A DNA stretch of 64,000 nt from an uncultured Rhodopila sp. (GCF_903944925.1 NZ_CAJATU010000199.1:248001-312000), one strand, 5' to 3'. Positions 34,197-47,294 are shown, counted from the stretch's first letter. The notes: generated by a model not told the origin, from the letters alone. Translations and numbers: made by a program.

Positions 34197-34598
34197 TCAG
34201 TGCCCCAGATCAATCATCGACCGGGCCAACTGGATCAGATCCAGCGCCTCATCCTCAATCGCCGTATTCGTCTTATCAGCAGCCTCGTAACCCGCCTCAG
34301 CCTCACCGAGCAACTTCTCGCCCTCAGCCTTCTTCACCTCGTTCAACGGCACAGCCTTGTTCGCCAACACCGTGCACCGCTCCGGCGTCACCTCGGCGAA
34401 CCCGCCATGGACGAACAACTGCTCGACGATCTTGTCGCCCTCGTACAGATCGATCGTGCCGCCGCGCAGAGTAACGATCATCGGCGTGTGGCCCTCCAGC
34501 ACACCGATATCGCCCTCGGACCCCGGGATCACCACCATGTCCACCGGGCGGGACAGCAGCAGCTTCTCCGGGCTGACGATCTCCAGCGAGACCGCCAT
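34197..34598 (-). CDS. atpC: F1-ATPase subunit epsilon
   Basis: 133 residues. The N-terminal beta-sandwich is typical: SLEIVSPEKLLLSRPVDMVVIPGSEGDIGVLEGHTPMIVTLRGG, then the FVHGGFAEVTPERCTVLANKAV strand, and a short C-terminal helical hairpin. It links rotor and stator control in the ATP synthase and inhibits ATP hydrolysis. It is the last gene of the operon, three bases after atpD and ahead of a strong terminator. Confidence 0.95.
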   Translation of the reverse strand: MAVSLEIVSPEKLLLSRPVDMVVIPGSEGDIGVLEGHTPMIVTLRGGTIDLYEGDKIVEQLFVHGGFAEVTPERCTVLANKAVPLNEVKKAEGEKLLGEAEAGYEAADKTNTAIEDEALDLIQLARSMIDLGH

Positions 34599-34601
34599 GG
34601 C

Positions 34602-36071
<1,470 letters not shown>

Positions 36072-36953
36072 TCAGACGGCTTCGGCGCCGGAGATGATCT
36101 CGATCAGTTCCTTGGTGATGTTCGCCTGGCGGGCGCGGTTGTAGTTCTGGCTGAGCCGCTTGATCATATCGCCGGCGTTGCGCGTCGCGTTGTCCATCGC
36201 GGTCATCCGCGCGCCATGCTCGCCCGCGGCACTTTCCAGCAGCGAGCGATACAGCTGAATCGCCAGCGCCTGCGGCAGCAGCTTGGCCAGGATGGTTTCC
36301 TCGTCCGGCTCGAACTCATAGGTCGCGCCGCCGAGGTCCACGCTCTCGCCTTCCGGCGGAGGCGGCGCCGGGATGATCTGCTGCTCGGTGACGATCTGCG
36401 CGATGACCGACTTGAAGCGGTTGTAGACGATCGTCGCCACGTCGATCTCATCGGCCGCCAACATGGCGGTCACTCGGGTGGCGATGTCCTGCGCGTCGGG
36501 GAAGTCGACGCGTTTGCGGCCGGCATAGCTGACGTCGCCGACGATGCGGCTGGCCAGTTCGCGCTTCAGGTAGTCGCGTCCCTTGCGGCCGACGGCGAAG
36601 ATCTTCACCGTCTTGCCCTCGGACTCAAGACGCCGCGCCAGATTGCGCGTCGCTCGTCCGACATTGGTGTTGAACGCGCCGGCCAGGCCGCGATCCGCCG
36701 TCACCGGGATCAGCAGATGCACTTTGTCCTGCCCGGTGCCGATCAGCAGCTTCGGCGCCGTCGAGGAATCGGTGACGGATGCCGCCAAAGCGCGCAGCAT
36801 CCGTTCCATCCGCTCGGCATAGGGACGCGCAGCCTCAGCCTGCTGCTGCGCGCGACGCAGTTTCGATGCCGCCACCATCTTCATGGCGGAGGTGATCTTC
36901 TGCGTCGACTTCACGCTGTTGATGCGTGTTCGGAGAGCCTTCAGGCTAGGCAT
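36072..36953 (-). CDS. atpG: F1-ATPase subunit gamma
   Basis: 293 residues, normal length. The terminal coiled-coil segments that form the rotating shaft are seen: [20 protein letters not shown] at the N-terminus and [39 protein letters not shown] at the C-terminus. The Rossmann-like centre includes [15 protein letters not shown]. Sits between atpA (9 bases) and atpD in the operon. Confidence 0.97.
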   Translation of the reverse strand: MPSLKALRTRINSVKSTQKITSAMKMVAASKLRRAQQQAEAARPYAERMERMLRALAASVTDSSTAPKLLIGTGQDKVHLLIPVTADRGLAGAFNTNVGRATRNLARRLESEGKTVKIFAVGRKGRDYLKRELASRIVGDVSYAGRKRVDFPDAQDIATRVTAMLAADEIDVATIVYNRFKSVIAQIVTEQQIIPAPPPPEGESVDLGGATYEFEPDEETILAKLLPQALAIQLYRSLLESAAGEHGARMTAMDNATRNAGDMIKRLSQNYNRARQANITKELIEIISGAEAV

Positions 36954-36962
36954 GTCGGCCCC

Positions 36963-38495
<1,533 letters not shown>

Positions 38496-38496
38496 A

Positions 38497-39066
38497 CTAG
38501 GCGGCTCCCTTCATGGCGTACTGCAGTCTCTGCAGCCGGGATTTCAAACTGGTGTCGTAGAGGCGGGCGCCGATGCGGACCACGAGGCCGCCCAGCAGGT
38601 CGGGTTCAACCCGCTCATCGATGTTGACGTTGCTGTAGCCGGCCTCGATCAGGCGGGCGCGCAACTGCTGGCGCTGCAGGTCGCTGAGGCCATGCGCCGA
38701 GGCGACATGCGCGGTGACGATGCCGCGCCGTTCGGCCACCAGGGTGGCGAAGGCGCTGACGATGTCGCGCAGGGCGTTGAGCCGCCGGTTGACCGAGATG
38801 ACGCCGACGAAGTCGCGGACTTCCTTGCCGAAGCCCTCGTTCCACAGCACCGCCTGGGCGGCGCTGGTGGCGGTCTTCACGTCGATCAGCGGGGAGGCGA
38901 GCAGGCGGCGGAAATCGCCGCTGCCGTCGATCAGCCGCCCGAGATTCTCCATCTGGTACACGACGGTGTCGAGCACACGGTTCTCGTCGGCGAGGGCATA
39001 GAGCGCGGCGGCGTAGCGATCAGCCAGCCCGCCGCCGGATGCGATTGTCGTAGCCGCAGACGCCAC
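38497..39066 (-). CDS. atpH: F1-ATPase subunit delta
   Basis: 189 residues from a GTG at 39066, supported by AGGGAA a few bases upstream; the frame extends to 39177 without conservation. The helical N-domain ([21 protein letters not shown]) binds alpha and the C-terminal domain ends with [23 protein letters not shown], the classical OSCP/delta signature. It is the stator hinge of ATP synthase. First gene of the atpHAGDC operon; F0 genes are elsewhere, as usual in alphaproteobacteria. Confidence 0.95.
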   Translation of the reverse strand: MASAATTIASGGGLADRYAAALYALADENRVLDTVVYQMENLGRLIDGSGDFRRLLASPLIDVKTATSAAQAVLWNEGFGKEVRDFVGVISVNRRLNALRDIVSAFATLVAERRGIVTAHVASAHGLSDLQRQQLRARLIEAGYSNVNIDERVEPDLLGGLVVRIGARLYDTSLKSRLQRLQYAMKGAA

Positions 39067-39238
39067 GTTCGTTTCCCTATGTTGGGCCGAGCCGGGGTGG
39101 CGCGGGCAAGATGCTGAGACGGTCCCCCTGTGGACCGGCGCGGGGCGTCTAACATGGGGTTGGAGAGCACGCAACACGCGGCGGGCGCGGAACGTGACGT
39201 TTTATCAGATCCATCGGCTGATATGTCCCGTCCGGCGA

Positions 39239-40015
39239 TCACGGCGCGGCGGCTGGTTCCCCGGGATGGGTTCCGGCGCGCTGCGGCAGCAGCCAGACGC
39301 AGGCGGCAATGAAAGCGGCAAGCGCCAGCGACGAAACAATACGGCCCAGGTTCAGGCCGCCATCCGCCAGCGGCTTGGTCAGCGTGTCGCCCAGCGTGGC
39401 GCCGAGCGGGCGGGTCAGGATGAACGCCGCCCAAAACAACAGGGTGCGGGACATGCCGGTGAAGAAATACAAGGCGGCGATCACCAGCAATGCCGCGCCG
39501 AACACCAGCGCCCCGCCCTCGTAGCCGAGGCCGCCATCATCGGCCAGAAAATCGCCCAGCGCGGTGCCCAGCGTGTTCGAGAACAGGATCGTCGCCCAAT
39601 AGAATGTCTCCTGCCGCGGCGAGTCGATCCGGTTGACCGACACGCTGCCGCAAACCAGCCACCACGTGCCGAGGCAGGCCATCAGCAGGACGAACAGGAT
39701 GGACGACCCGCCGACATAGCCGACGCCCAGAGACCTGTCGGCAAAGTCGGCCATGGTGGTGCCGACGGTGGTGGTGGCGACGATCACGAGCCAGTAGAGC
39801 GCGGGATGGAAGCGCCTCGCCCGGATCTGCACCGTCGCCACGACCAGGAAGAGCGCGGCAAAGATCGCCGTGCTGACGGCATAGCCGAGACCCAGGGTCA
39901 TCGAGACGGCATCGCCGCCGGTCTCGCCCAGCGTGGTAGCGGCGATCTTGATGATCCAGAAGGCCAGGGTGATCTCGGGGACCTTGCCGAGGCCGGCTTG
40001 CGGGCGAGCGGTCAT
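39239..40015 (-). CDS. COG4705-type multi-pass membrane protein
   Basis: 258 residues from the ATG at 40015 (another ATG lies at 40027). About eight hydrophobic helices. Two internal repeat units are visible, built around TTLGETGGDAVSMTLGLGYAVST, TTVGTTMADFADRSLGVGYVGGS, NTLGTALGDFLADDGGLGYEGGA and RPLGATLGDTLTKPLADGG, each with a conserved Thr-Gly-Asp pattern in a helix break. This repeat is the mark of the COG4705 family of unknown function; the charged residues in membrane helices suggest transport. It is upstream of and convergent with nothing else on its strand. Confidence 0.82.
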   Translation of the reverse strand: MTARPQAGLGKVPEITLAFWIIKIAATTLGETGGDAVSMTLGLGYAVSTAIFAALFLVVATVQIRARRFHPALYWLVIVATTTVGTTMADFADRSLGVGYVGGSSILFVLLMACLGTWWLVCGSVSVNRIDSPRQETFYWATILFSNTLGTALGDFLADDGGLGYEGGALVFGAALLVIAALYFFTGMSRTLLFWAAFILTRPLGATLGDTLTKPLADGGLNLGRIVSSLALAAFIAACVWLLPQRAGTHPGEPAAAP

Positions 40016-40236
40016 GCGGAGCAGCATCCTTGTCGTGGTTCGGCGGGAACAGATACCAGGCGTGCCGGTTGTCGCGACCGGATGGCTTTTGACATCGGCA
40101 TCCGCCTGGCAGACGATTATTGAGTATACGCGATTCGCAGATATGAGCTTCGCCGGTTCGCCGGCCGTTCCAAAGCTGATCAGCCGTGCGGCGAATGGAT
40201 TGGCTCGTGCTTGATTACGACTTCGACCAACCTGAC

Positions 40237-40246
40237 ACGTATACGT
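40237..40246. promoter_or_regulatory. ACGTATACGT palindrome before the HTH gene
   Basis: A perfect ten-base palindrome just upstream of the frame at 40251, in the gap between the divergent membrane-protein and HTH genes. HTH antitoxins of this kind usually bind short palindromes in their own promoters, so an autoregulatory site is plausible, but the length is small and no second copy is seen. Confidence 0.3.
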
Positions 40247-40250
40247 CCGG

Positions 40251-40517
40251 TTGACCAATGGAGCGCACGATGGGGGCGGCCGTTATGCGGCGGCTTATGC
40301 GCCCGCCTCCGCCGATGCCGCCGACATCGCCACAATGCGAGCCGATCGGCGGCTTTCGCAGCGAGAGTATGCGGAACTGCTGGGGATGGATGTCCGGACC
40401 TTGCAGAACTGGGAGCAACGCCGCAACCGGCCCGACCCGGCGGCCGTTAGCCTGATGCGACTGTTCGCCCGCGCGCCGGATATCGTCGGAACCATCCTCA
40501 CCGAACCGGTGGCCTGA
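40251..40517 (+). CDS. XRE-family helix-turn-helix protein, HigA-like antitoxin
   Basis: 88 residues if the TTG at 40251 is used; the start is uncertain. The conserved part begins near residue 26 with DIATMRADRRLSQREYAELLGMDVRTLQNWEQRRNRPDPAAVSLMRLFARAPDIV, the standard antitoxin HTH with its W-E-Q-R-R-N-R-P helix. Relatives usually follow a RelE/HigB-type toxin and have an N-terminal leader different from the one here. No toxin gene lies within the gap upstream, so it could be the remaining half of a module or a standalone regulator. Confidence 0.6.
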   Translation: MTNGAHDGGGRYAAAYAPASADAADIATMRADRRLSQREYAELLGMDVRTLQNWEQRRNRPDPAAVSLMRLFARAPDIVGTILTEPVA

Positions 40518-40637
40518 TCACCGACCACAACGAGGTTGCCCCCGCCGAGGATGGACTCAGGCGCCCCCGCAGCTTTCTTGACCCCCTTCCCCGCCCCGGC
40601 CAAGGTTGCCTGGAATCAATCGAAGGCCCCCTCGCCC

Positions 40638-41846
40638 ATGGCGCTCAGCCGGTCCACCCGCGTCAACATCCTGATTGGCAACGGGCATTTCCTGTCGCAT
40701 TTCTACGTTCTTTGCCTGCCGCCGATGTTCCTGGCGTGGCAGGACAGCTTCCATGTCAGCTTCGCCGAGCTGGGCATGACGATCATGCTGATGTCCGGCA
40801 CCACCGCCCTTCTCCAGACCCCGGTCGGCTTCCTGGTGGACCGCCACGGCGCCAGGCCCTTCCTCGTCGGCGGCGCCCTGCTGATGTCGCTGTCGATCGC
40901 CGGCATGGGGCTGGCGACGCAGTTCTGGCAGGTGCTGGTGCTGGCGACGCTGTCCGGCATCGGCAACTCGGTGATCCACCCGGCGGACTACGCCATCCTG
41001 TCCGGCTCGGTGGACAAGACCCGCATGGGCCGGGCCTTCGCGCTGCACACCTTCAGCGGCAATCTCGGCTTCTCCGCCGGCCCGCCGGTGGCGGCGTTCC
41101 TGATGGCGCTTGCCGGCTGGCGCGCCACCCTGCTGATCGTCGGGTTGGCCGGAGTGCCGGTGGTGCTGTCGATCCTGCTGCAAAGCCGCATCCTCAAGGA
41201 CCAGGTGCGGGAAGAAGCGCATGGCGCAGCAAACATCTCGGGGCGGGAGCTGCTCACCAGCCGCACCATGGTGCTGTTTTTCCTGTTCTTCATGCTCGGT
41301 GCGATGGGCGGCGGCGGCATCCAGGCCTGGCTGGTGACCGTGCTGCACACCGTCAAGGGCACCGACCTGGCGTTGGCCGCCACCGCGCTGACCGCCTACA
41401 TGCTCGGCTCCACCGCCGGCGTGCTTGTCGGCGGCTGGTTCGCCGATACGTTCAAGCGGCACATCCTGCCTTTCATCACCGGCCTGACGACCCTGTCGGC
41501 GCTGCTGATGCTCGCCGTGAATTGGCTGAACCTGCCGATCGCGGTGATTATCGGGGTGACCTTCGCGTCCGGCCTGGCCCTTGGCGCCAGCCGCACCCCG
41601 CGCGACGTCATGGTGAAAGACGCCGCACCGCCCGGCCAGATCGGCAAGGTCTTCGGATTCGTCAGCGCCGGCCTGCCGCTGGGCGGCGCGATCACCCCGG
41701 TGCCGTTCGGCCTGCTGATCGACCACGGCCACCCGGAGCTGGTGCTGGTCCTGGTCGCGGTGATCCTGCTTCTCAGCCTCTTCTGCGCCGGCTCCGCCCG
41801 GGTTTCGGCCCGCGCCGAGGAAGCCGTGGTGCAGCCGGCGGAGTAG
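40638..41846 (+). CDS. MFS transporter, fosmidomycin-resistance (Fsr)-like
   Basis: 402 residues from the ATG at 40638, with 12 predicted membrane helices. The N-terminal GNGHFLSHFYVLCLPPMFLAW and LMSGTTALLQTPVGFLVDRHGARP are typical of the Fsr branch, with the MFS loop signature DRHGAR between helices 2 and 3. The charged central loop and a second DTFKRH loop are as expected for a drug or metabolite exporter. Substrate unknown. It ends five bases before the convergent 2OG-oxygenase gene. Confidence 0.85.
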   Translation: MALSRSTRVNILIGNGHFLSHFYVLCLPPMFLAWQDSFHVSFAELGMTIMLMSGTTALLQTPVGFLVDRHGARPFLVGGALLMSLSIAGMGLATQFWQVLVLATLSGIGNSVIHPADYAILSGSVDKTRMGRAFALHTFSGNLGFSAGPPVAAFLMALAGWRATLLIVGLAGVPVVLSILLQSRILKDQVREEAHGAANISGRELLTSRTMVLFFLFFMLGAMGGGGIQAWLVTVLHTVKGTDLALAATALTAYMLGSTAGVLVGGWFADTFKRHILPFITGLTTLSALLMLAVNWLNLPIAVIIGVTFASGLALGASRTPRDVMVKDAAPPGQIGKVFGFVSAGLPLGGAITPVPFGLLIDHGHPELVLVLVAVILLLSLFCAGSARVSARAEEAVVQPAE

Positions 41847-41851
41847 CGGGG

Positions 41852-44110
41852 TTACCCGGCCAGGATCGCCTCGTCCCGCACATCCTGTTGGCGCTGCGTC
41901 ACCCGCCGATGGTAGCTCGCGTTGTTTTTGGTGCAAACCAGGCTGTACGGGCGGCCCTTGGTTTCGGTATCAGTATCGAGATCGCAGGCCGCGGTCCGAA
42001 TGGTTTCCGCGACATGCTGCCGATCGGCCTCCTTGGCGCGATAGATCCAGGTCTTTTGTGTCGCGTCGGCGAGGAAGCGGCTGAGTTCGGCGCAGCGCGC
42101 GCAGCGGCACCCGACGGTGCCGGGGCGCGTCCAGTCCGCAGGCGGTGCCAGGGGCAGCGCGATGCGGGCCCGCAGATGCGCCCGGCACGCCGCCCGCAGA
42201 CGCTCCGCCGCGGGGATACCGTCACCGGAACGGAATTTGCAGGCCGCCGGCACCAGGACCGCATCGAAATCGTAGGTCTTTACATCGCCGAGCATCAGCG
42301 CTACCGCCCGGTCCGCCAACGGCGCATCGATCCGGCCCAATGCGGTCAGCGTATCGGCCACAAAGCCTGGATCGACTTTGTCGCCGCGCCACGACCAGTC
42401 ACGCAGTTTCGCCGCCGACCCGGCGTGCGGCAAGGCGTCCAGCAGCAAGCTTGCCGCCTTCGCCAACCCGGTGTTCTCCAGTAACGAAGACGGCGCGCGC
42501 GCCAGCAAATCGGCGCAGGCCACAAACCGCTGCCCGGCATTGCCTGCCACAATAACCGTCACCAGATCCGCCGCCCGGTTCGGCGGAAAGATCTCCAGTG
42601 CCGCAATGACCGCCAAATTGTCGGACTTGTCGTAGCCCCTGCCCGCGCCGACAACACGTCGTAGAAACCTGTTGATGCCGTCCGTATCGCCGAGCGCTGT
42701 AAGGGCGATCAGCAGCCCCGTCGTGGGGCTGTCTTCAGTGGGCCTCGCGCCGCTATGTTCCGGCCAGTCATCGCACATGCGTTCAGCCAGCTCATGCGCC
42801 TCCCGCCACGCCAGCGAGGCGCGGTCCGTCCCGGAGGCAACCCAGCGCTGCGCGACGTCGAGCAGATGCGGCACCGTCACGCCAAGCCCGGCCTGCGTCA
42901 GCACCGCCATGGCGCGATCGTTCGGCCAGACCACCAAGGCCGCGCGCCGGTAGCGCCGTTCGAACGAAACGCCCGCGTTGCCACTGGCTTCTTCGAAATG
43001 CAACTCGTCCGGCTCCAGTTCGTCGAACGGATCGGGGGGCGACAGTTCGTCTTTGCCAACCGGGATCTCGCCCCAGGATACCGGATTGCCGTCCGGCGCG
43101 CGCCAATCCGACAGGGCAATGCTCCAGTCGTCGATTTCACCCACTTCGAAATCGTCGTCATCGTGGCGCGACCAGCTTCGGCCGTAATTGTCGCCATATT
43201 CGGCCGAACCGAATTCCTCCACCGTCACCAGGGCCAGATGCAGCGCGCAATCGGCCTGCTGCGCTGCCGTGGCCAGCACGCCGGCCGCGGCGGCATCGGC
43301 GCCTTTCAGCATGGAGAAATCCAGTTCGGGCGCCGTATAGGCGTGCTCCAACGGGTAGACCAGTTTCTCCGGCAGCGGTTTGTTGCCATCCATCCCGGTG
43401 CGCCAATCGCGCAGCAGGGTGGCGACCTTGTCCTGCTCGGCGGTGTAGCTCGGCGGCTGCGGCGCGGCGCCTTTGCCGCGGCGGATCAAATTGTAAATCA
43501 GCGTCAGGCGGCATCCAGAGGTGATCGGCAGCACTTCGTGCAGGCAATCGGCATAGAACGCGGCGAAGGCCGCCTCGGCGGGATCATCGGTGCGCAGATC
43601 GAGCTGAACGGAACGATCCTTGTGCCGAACCACCAGCTCGCCGCCGGTGCAGTAAGACGGCAGCACGACCACCAGGGTGGCGAACATCGCGGGAGTCTTC
43701 TCGGTATCGCGATGACTGACGAAGAAGCTGCCTTTGTCGTAGACCAGCAGCTTGTAGAATTCGGCCTCGATCGGGTCGCTGACGCCCAGTCCTTCGGCAA
43801 CCGTTTCCAGCATCGCGGCCAACGTCTGCGGCCAGTGCCTGCCTTCGATACGCACACGGTCCGAGCCGATCTGCCAGGTGTTGCGGACGGTGGTGTCGAT
43901 GATGGTGTCGGGGCCGCGGCCGTAGGGCGCACGCTCCGCCACCGCAACAAGTTGTTCGGCCTGCACCGGCAGCAGCGGCAGGGCAATCGGACCGACGCCG
44001 TCCACCGTCAGCGATGGCGCCAACAGCCTTGCGGTGCCCCGGGTGTAATAATCCCCCGGACGCAGCGCCTTGCCCAAAATCTCCGCGAGTTCGGTTACGA
44101 GAGACGACAT
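41852..44110 (-). CDS. Large 2OG-Fe(II) oxygenase-domain protein
   Basis: 752 residues from the ATG at 44110. Residues about 100-225 contain the double-stranded beta-helix fold of 2-oxoglutarate/Fe(II) enzymes: the HxD motif in [12 protein letters not shown] near 132 and the distal His and 2OG-binding Arg in [23 protein letters not shown] near 190. The following 530 residues have no domain I can name; they contain long helical stretches and, near the C-terminus, a CRCARCAEL motif (CxCxxC) that may bind zinc. The protein is far larger than simple prolyl hydroxylase-like enzymes; comparable architecture is known to me mainly in uncharacterised proteins of fungi and some bacteria. Substrate unknown. 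Confidence 0.75.
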   Translation of the reverse strand: MSSLVTELAEILGKALRPGDYYTRGTARLLAPSLTVDGVGPIALPLLPVQAEQLVAVAERAPYGRGPDTIIDTTVRNTWQIGSDRVRIEGRHWPQTLAAMLETVAEGLGVSDPIEAEFYKLLVYDKGSFFVSHRDTEKTPAMFATLVVVLPSYCTGGELVVRHKDRSVQLDLRTDDPAEAAFAAFYADCLHEVLPITSGCRLTLIYNLIRRGKGAAPQPPSYTAEQDKVATLLRDWRTGMDGNKPLPEKLVYPLEHAYTAPELDFSMLKGADAAAAGVLATAAQQADCALHLALVTVEEFGSAEYGDNYGRSWSRHDDDDFEVGEIDDWSIALSDWRAPDGNPVSWGEIPVGKDELSPPDPFDELEPDELHFEEASGNAGVSFERRYRRAALVVWPNDRAMAVLTQAGLGVTVPHLLDVAQRWVASGTDRASLAWREAHELAERMCDDWPEHSGARPTEDSPTTGLLIALTALGDTDGINRFLRRVVGAGRGYDKSDNLAVIAALEIFPPNRAADLVTVIVAGNAGQRFVACADLLARAPSSLLENTGLAKAASLLLDALPHAGSAAKLRDWSWRGDKVDPGFVADTLTALGRIDAPLADRAVALMLGDVKTYDFDAVLVPAACKFRSGDGIPAAERLRAACRAHLRARIALPLAPPADWTRPGTVGCRCARCAELSRFLADATQKTWIYRAKEADRQHVAETIRTAACDLDTDTETKGRPYSLVCTKNNASYHRRVTQRQQDVRDEAILAG

Positions 44111-44203
44111 CGTTCCGCCCATTGCTTTTCATATGGCCGGAGCTTGGCATACGGCGCCGGGTCGCGTAGCACAACCGGGCAAGCCCGCAACAGGACACCA
44201 GCC

Positions 44204-44605
44204 ATGCCGGATAAAACCTATCCCGTGACGCGCAGCGATGCCGAATGGCGCCGCATCCTGACCGCCGAACAATACGAGGTCATGCGCGCGCACGGCACCG
44301 AAGCGCCGGGAAGCTGTGCACTGCTGTTGGAGAAGCGTCCCGGCCGCTTCACCTGCGCCGGTTGCGAGCAACCGCTGTTCGAATCGAAACTGAAATTCGA
44401 AAGCGGCACCGGCTGGCCGAGCTTCAACGATCCGGTCAAGGGCGCTGTCGAAACCACGGTCGATCGCAGCTACGGCATGATCCGCACCGAGGTGCATTGC
44501 GCCACCTGCGGCAGCCATCTTGGCCACGTGTTCGACGACGGCCCGCCGCCGACGCATCTGCGCTATTGCATCAACGGCGTGGCGATGAATTTCGTGCCGG
44601 ATTGA
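44204..44605 (+). CDS. msrB: Peptide-methionine (R)-S-oxide reductase
   Basis: 133 residues. Complete MsrB: zinc-binding CAGC near residue 49 and CATC near 98, the substrate-binding [12 protein letters not shown] near 67, [13 protein letters not shown] near 105 and the catalytic Cys in [11 protein letters not shown] near 120. It repairs methionine-R-sulfoxide in proteins, using thioredoxin or a relative. It is divergent from the 2OG oxygenase gene and ends two bases from the convergent aldolase gene. Confidence 0.95.
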   Translation: MPDKTYPVTRSDAEWRRILTAEQYEVMRAHGTEAPGSCALLLEKRPGRFTCAGCEQPLFESKLKFESGTGWPSFNDPVKGAVETTVDRSYGMIRTEVHCATCGSHLGHVFDDGPPPTHLRYCINGVAMNFVPD

Positions 44606-44607
44606 TC

Positions 44608-45390
44608 CTATAGCGTGTTGCGCAGGAACCCCGTGCGGGCCCGCGCCGCGGCCATCATGAAGGAGGCGTCCTGGCCGCCCAGCACGAACCTCGCACCCAT
44701 TTTGATGTAACGCGGCACGATCGCCTCGTCATAGATACCGCCAATGCCGGAGAATTTTCCGTGCTTCGCGCAGGCGGCAATGGTCGTGGCATAGGCTTCG
44801 GCCAGCCGGTCGTTGCCGAAGTCGCCGGGAATGCCCATCTCCGCGCACAGGTCGTTGGAGCCGATGAGCAGAACGTCGATGCCGGGGATGGCGGCGATCT
44901 CGCCGGCGTTGGCGATCGCCGTGGGCGTCTCCAGCATCACCACCGTCAGGTTGGCCGCGTTCAATGCGGTCACCGCGTCGGCGATACTGAGTTTGCCCAA
45001 CTGGTAATGCGGCCCCCAACCCCCAACGGACCGATGCCCCACCGGGGGGTATTTCAATTTGTCCACGACCTCGCGGGCCTCGGCGGCGGTATCGACATGC
45101 GGAACGACAATGCCGAGCGCGCCGTTATCCAGCGCCCGGGTCGCGATCGAATACTGCCCGTTCGGCACGCGCGCTATCGGCGCGATGCCCGCATCCAGCG
45201 CCGCGGCGCAGATCTGCGCGCAGGCGTCGAGCGACATCGTGCCATGTTCCATGTCGAGGAACAGCCAGTCGAACCCGGCTATCGCCATCATTTTGGCGAT
45301 TTCGACGCTGCGGGTGGTGCGGATGCCGACGCCGAGCGCCAGTTCCCCCTGTTGCAGCTTTTCGCGTGCGCTGTTACGGATGGTTGTCAT
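44608..45390 (-). CDS. HpcH/HpaI family aldolase
   Basis: 260 residues, with TAAGGAGC eight bases before the ATG. TIM-barrel class II aldolase of the HpaI/citrate-lyase-beta group: GVGIRTTRSVEIAKMMAIAGFDWLFLDMEHGTMS near residue 19, RVPNGQYSIATRALDNGALGIVVPHVDTA near 73, the metal-binding Glu in VMLETPTAIANAGEIAAIPGIDVLLIGSNDLCAEMG near 150. These enzymes cleave 4-hydroxy-2-oxo acids to pyruvate and an aldehyde. It lies 12 bases after a PhyH dioxygenase gene; together they may form a small oxidative catabolic step. Confidence 0.9.
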   Translation of the reverse strand: MTTIRNSAREKLQQGELALGVGIRTTRSVEIAKMMAIAGFDWLFLDMEHGTMSLDACAQICAAALDAGIAPIARVPNGQYSIATRALDNGALGIVVPHVDTAAEAREVVDKLKYPPVGHRSVGGWGPHYQLGKLSIADAVTALNAANLTVVMLETPTAIANAGEIAAIPGIDVLLIGSNDLCAEMGIPGDFGNDRLAEAYATTIAACAKHGKFSGIGGIYDEAIVPRYIKMGARFVLGGQDASFMMAAARARTGFLRNTL

Positions 45391-45402
45391 GCTGCGAGCT
45401 CC

Positions 45403-46284
45403 TTATTGCGCCAGCGCCGGTTCCGGTGTGGTAAAGTAACGGGTCTGCATCCCCTTCTGGTTCTCATACAGCGAGCCTTGCCGGGCGGCCGGGGGCAGCG
45501 GCAAGCGCACCGGGGCTGGCGCCAGCCTCGGTTCGCGCGGCACGCCCGCTACCATCAGCGCATCGAACGCCTCGATCCCAGCGGGAAACCCCAGTATCGG
45601 CCACGCATCGGCGGCGCGGAACTGGAACAGTAACAACCGGCGGTCGCGATCGGAGACGTTGGGTGCGGACCCATGCACCGCGCGGACATGGTGAACGGTG
45701 ATTGAACCCGCCTCGCCGATGAGCGGGATTGCGCTGGCGTACTCAACGTCGTTGCGGGACGGATCCATCGCGCCACAGAATACGCCGTCCGCGTGATGGT
45801 CGAACACCGGTCCTTTGTGGCTGCCCGGAATGATCATCAGCGGGCCGTTCCGCATCGCCATGTCGTCGAACATGACGCCGACGGCGGCGAGGTTGTCGTT
45901 GGTGTGGGGATAGAACGCCCAGTCCTGGTGCCACTCCACCGGCGCACCGAAGCCGGCGCACTTCATGTTAAGCTTGGCGGTGTCGAAACGAATATCCGGC
46001 CCCCACAGCGATTGCAGCACGGCAATGATCTTCCGATGCCGCGTCAGCGCGGCATAGGCCGGATCGTGCAGATGCGCCGCCTTGATCCGGCGGACGCGGG
46101 GGTTGTCCGGTGAGTGGCTGTCTTCGAGGTCGTAGATCTCCGTGTGCCCGGTCAGTCCGCGGGCACGGCGGACGAAGCCGTCGGTGACGTCGCTGAGGCT
46201 GCGGACTTCCTCGGGCGTCAGGACGTTCGGCACGACGATGGCGCCGATGGCGTTGTATTCTTCGATTTGGGCTTGGGTGAGCAT
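45403..46284 (-). CDS. Phytanoyl-CoA dioxygenase (PhyH) family protein
   Basis: 293 residues, GGGGAGGAACGC before the ATG. 2OG-Fe(II) enzyme fold: N-terminal YNAIGAIVVPNVLTPEEV, iron-binding HxD in VEWHQDWAFYPHTND near residue 117, MIIPGSHKGPVFDHH near 152, and the distal iron His with 2OG Arg in VHHVRAVHGSAPNVSDRDRRLLLFQF near 196. The family includes hydroxylases of fatty acyl-CoAs and of small acids and phosphonates; length and the WHQD block fit the bacterial small-molecule branch. It is the first gene of a pair with the aldolase. Confidence 0.9.
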   Translation of the reverse strand: MLTQAQIEEYNAIGAIVVPNVLTPEEVRSLSDVTDGFVRRARGLTGHTEIYDLEDSHSPDNPRVRRIKAAHLHDPAYAALTRHRKIIAVLQSLWGPDIRFDTAKLNMKCAGFGAPVEWHQDWAFYPHTNDNLAAVGVMFDDMAMRNGPLMIIPGSHKGPVFDHHADGVFCGAMDPSRNDVEYASAIPLIGEAGSITVHHVRAVHGSAPNVSDRDRRLLLFQFRAADAWPILGFPAGIEAFDALMVAGVPREPRLAPAPVRLPLPPAARQGSLYENQKGMQTRYFTTPEPALAQ

Positions 46285-46450
46285 GCGTTCCTCCCCTCTG
46301 GACCGAACGCTACATCGGCGCGGGACGCGGGTCGAGGCGGTCTGCCTGCGGCCAAAGCAGCGACGCCGAGCGAGAGGTTATTGGGCCGCCCGCCAGCAGC
46401 AGATCTGACATTGTCAGCTTTTTCCCGGCGGGCATCAAAGGTGGGGCCGC

Positions 46451-47294
46451 ATGACCAGGAACATTGAGCGCTTTTCCCCGACCGAGATCGGAGAGCGCCT
46501 GCGCATGGCCCGGGAAACTGCAAAACTAACGCAGGCAGCCGCGGCAGCCGCATCCGGCATGGCCCGGACGACCCTGGTCGCGATGGAACAAGGCCAGCGC
46601 AAGCTCCGGATGGACGATTTGCTGCTGCTCACGAAGCTATATGGCGCCTCGGTCAATGGCTTGTCTCGTCAGGAGGCAATTCATATCGATCCGACCCCGA
46701 AAATCCGAATGCTGCCTGCTTCGCCGGAAGCCTCCGATATCGAGATGGCGGCCAGCCTTCTCACCAATCTCGCCAAGGCGGAAGCCGAGCTTGAGGGTCT
46801 CCTCGGGATACATCGCGTCCGGAACTACCCCCAACGGCGGCCGATCTTGCATCTCGGGTCTTTATGCCTTCGATGAGACCGTCGGCGCCTGCATGCTCCT
46901 CCATGACGGTCGTCCGCGCAGCCGCCGCCACATCATCGTCATGGCTCACACGTTCGGCGTCTCGCGCGAGGCCAAGGTCCGGCGGCTGGAGGAATTGAAG
47001 CTGGCGAAAGCCGGCACCTTGGACTGGTTCACCGCCCATAATGGCATCACCGATGCCCAGGCCCGTCAGGTTCTCGGCGATGCGGCGTTTGAGGCGACGT
47101 ATGGAACCAGGGCGGACCTGCCGGCACTGCAGCATCTCACTCTGCTCGCTGCCGAGGCGTGGAAGCAGGAGCTTCTGAGTGAAGGCCAACTCGCCCGCCT
47201 GCTCTGTCTCGACCGGGTTGAACTGAGGAAGATCCTCGACTCTTTGGACCTTGGTTCGGCGGAAACGGATGAGATGCTCGCACTTGATGTCTGA
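46451..47294 (+). pseudogene. Broken HTH-ImmA/IrrE-type antitoxin gene
   Basis: The first frame, 46451 to about 46850, encodes an XRE-type HTH (IGERLRMARETAKLTQAAAAAASGMARTTLVAMEQGQRKLR) and the linker AELEGLLGIHRVRNYPQRRPIL found in a family of about 390-residue HTH plus ImmA/IrrE proteins. After a frame change near 46850, a second frame encodes SGLYAFDETVGACMLLHDG, then RHIIVMAHTFGVSREAKVRRLEEL to the end at 47294. The piece carrying the HExxH zinc-binding site is missing, so an internal deletion as well as a frameshift is inferred. The gene is dead as a peptidase; the HTH part might still be made. Confidence 0.7.

Noticed and set aside
33860-34213. Minus-strand frame across the atp terminator
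   Set aside because: It overlaps the terminator hairpin and atpC end and has no motif, while the plus strand there matches a PIN toxin C-terminus.
42755-44605. Long plus-strand frame running through the 2OG oxygenase gene into msrB
   Set aside because: Only the last part from 44204 encodes MsrB with its zinc and catalytic cysteines. The upstream part is antisense to the oxygenase.
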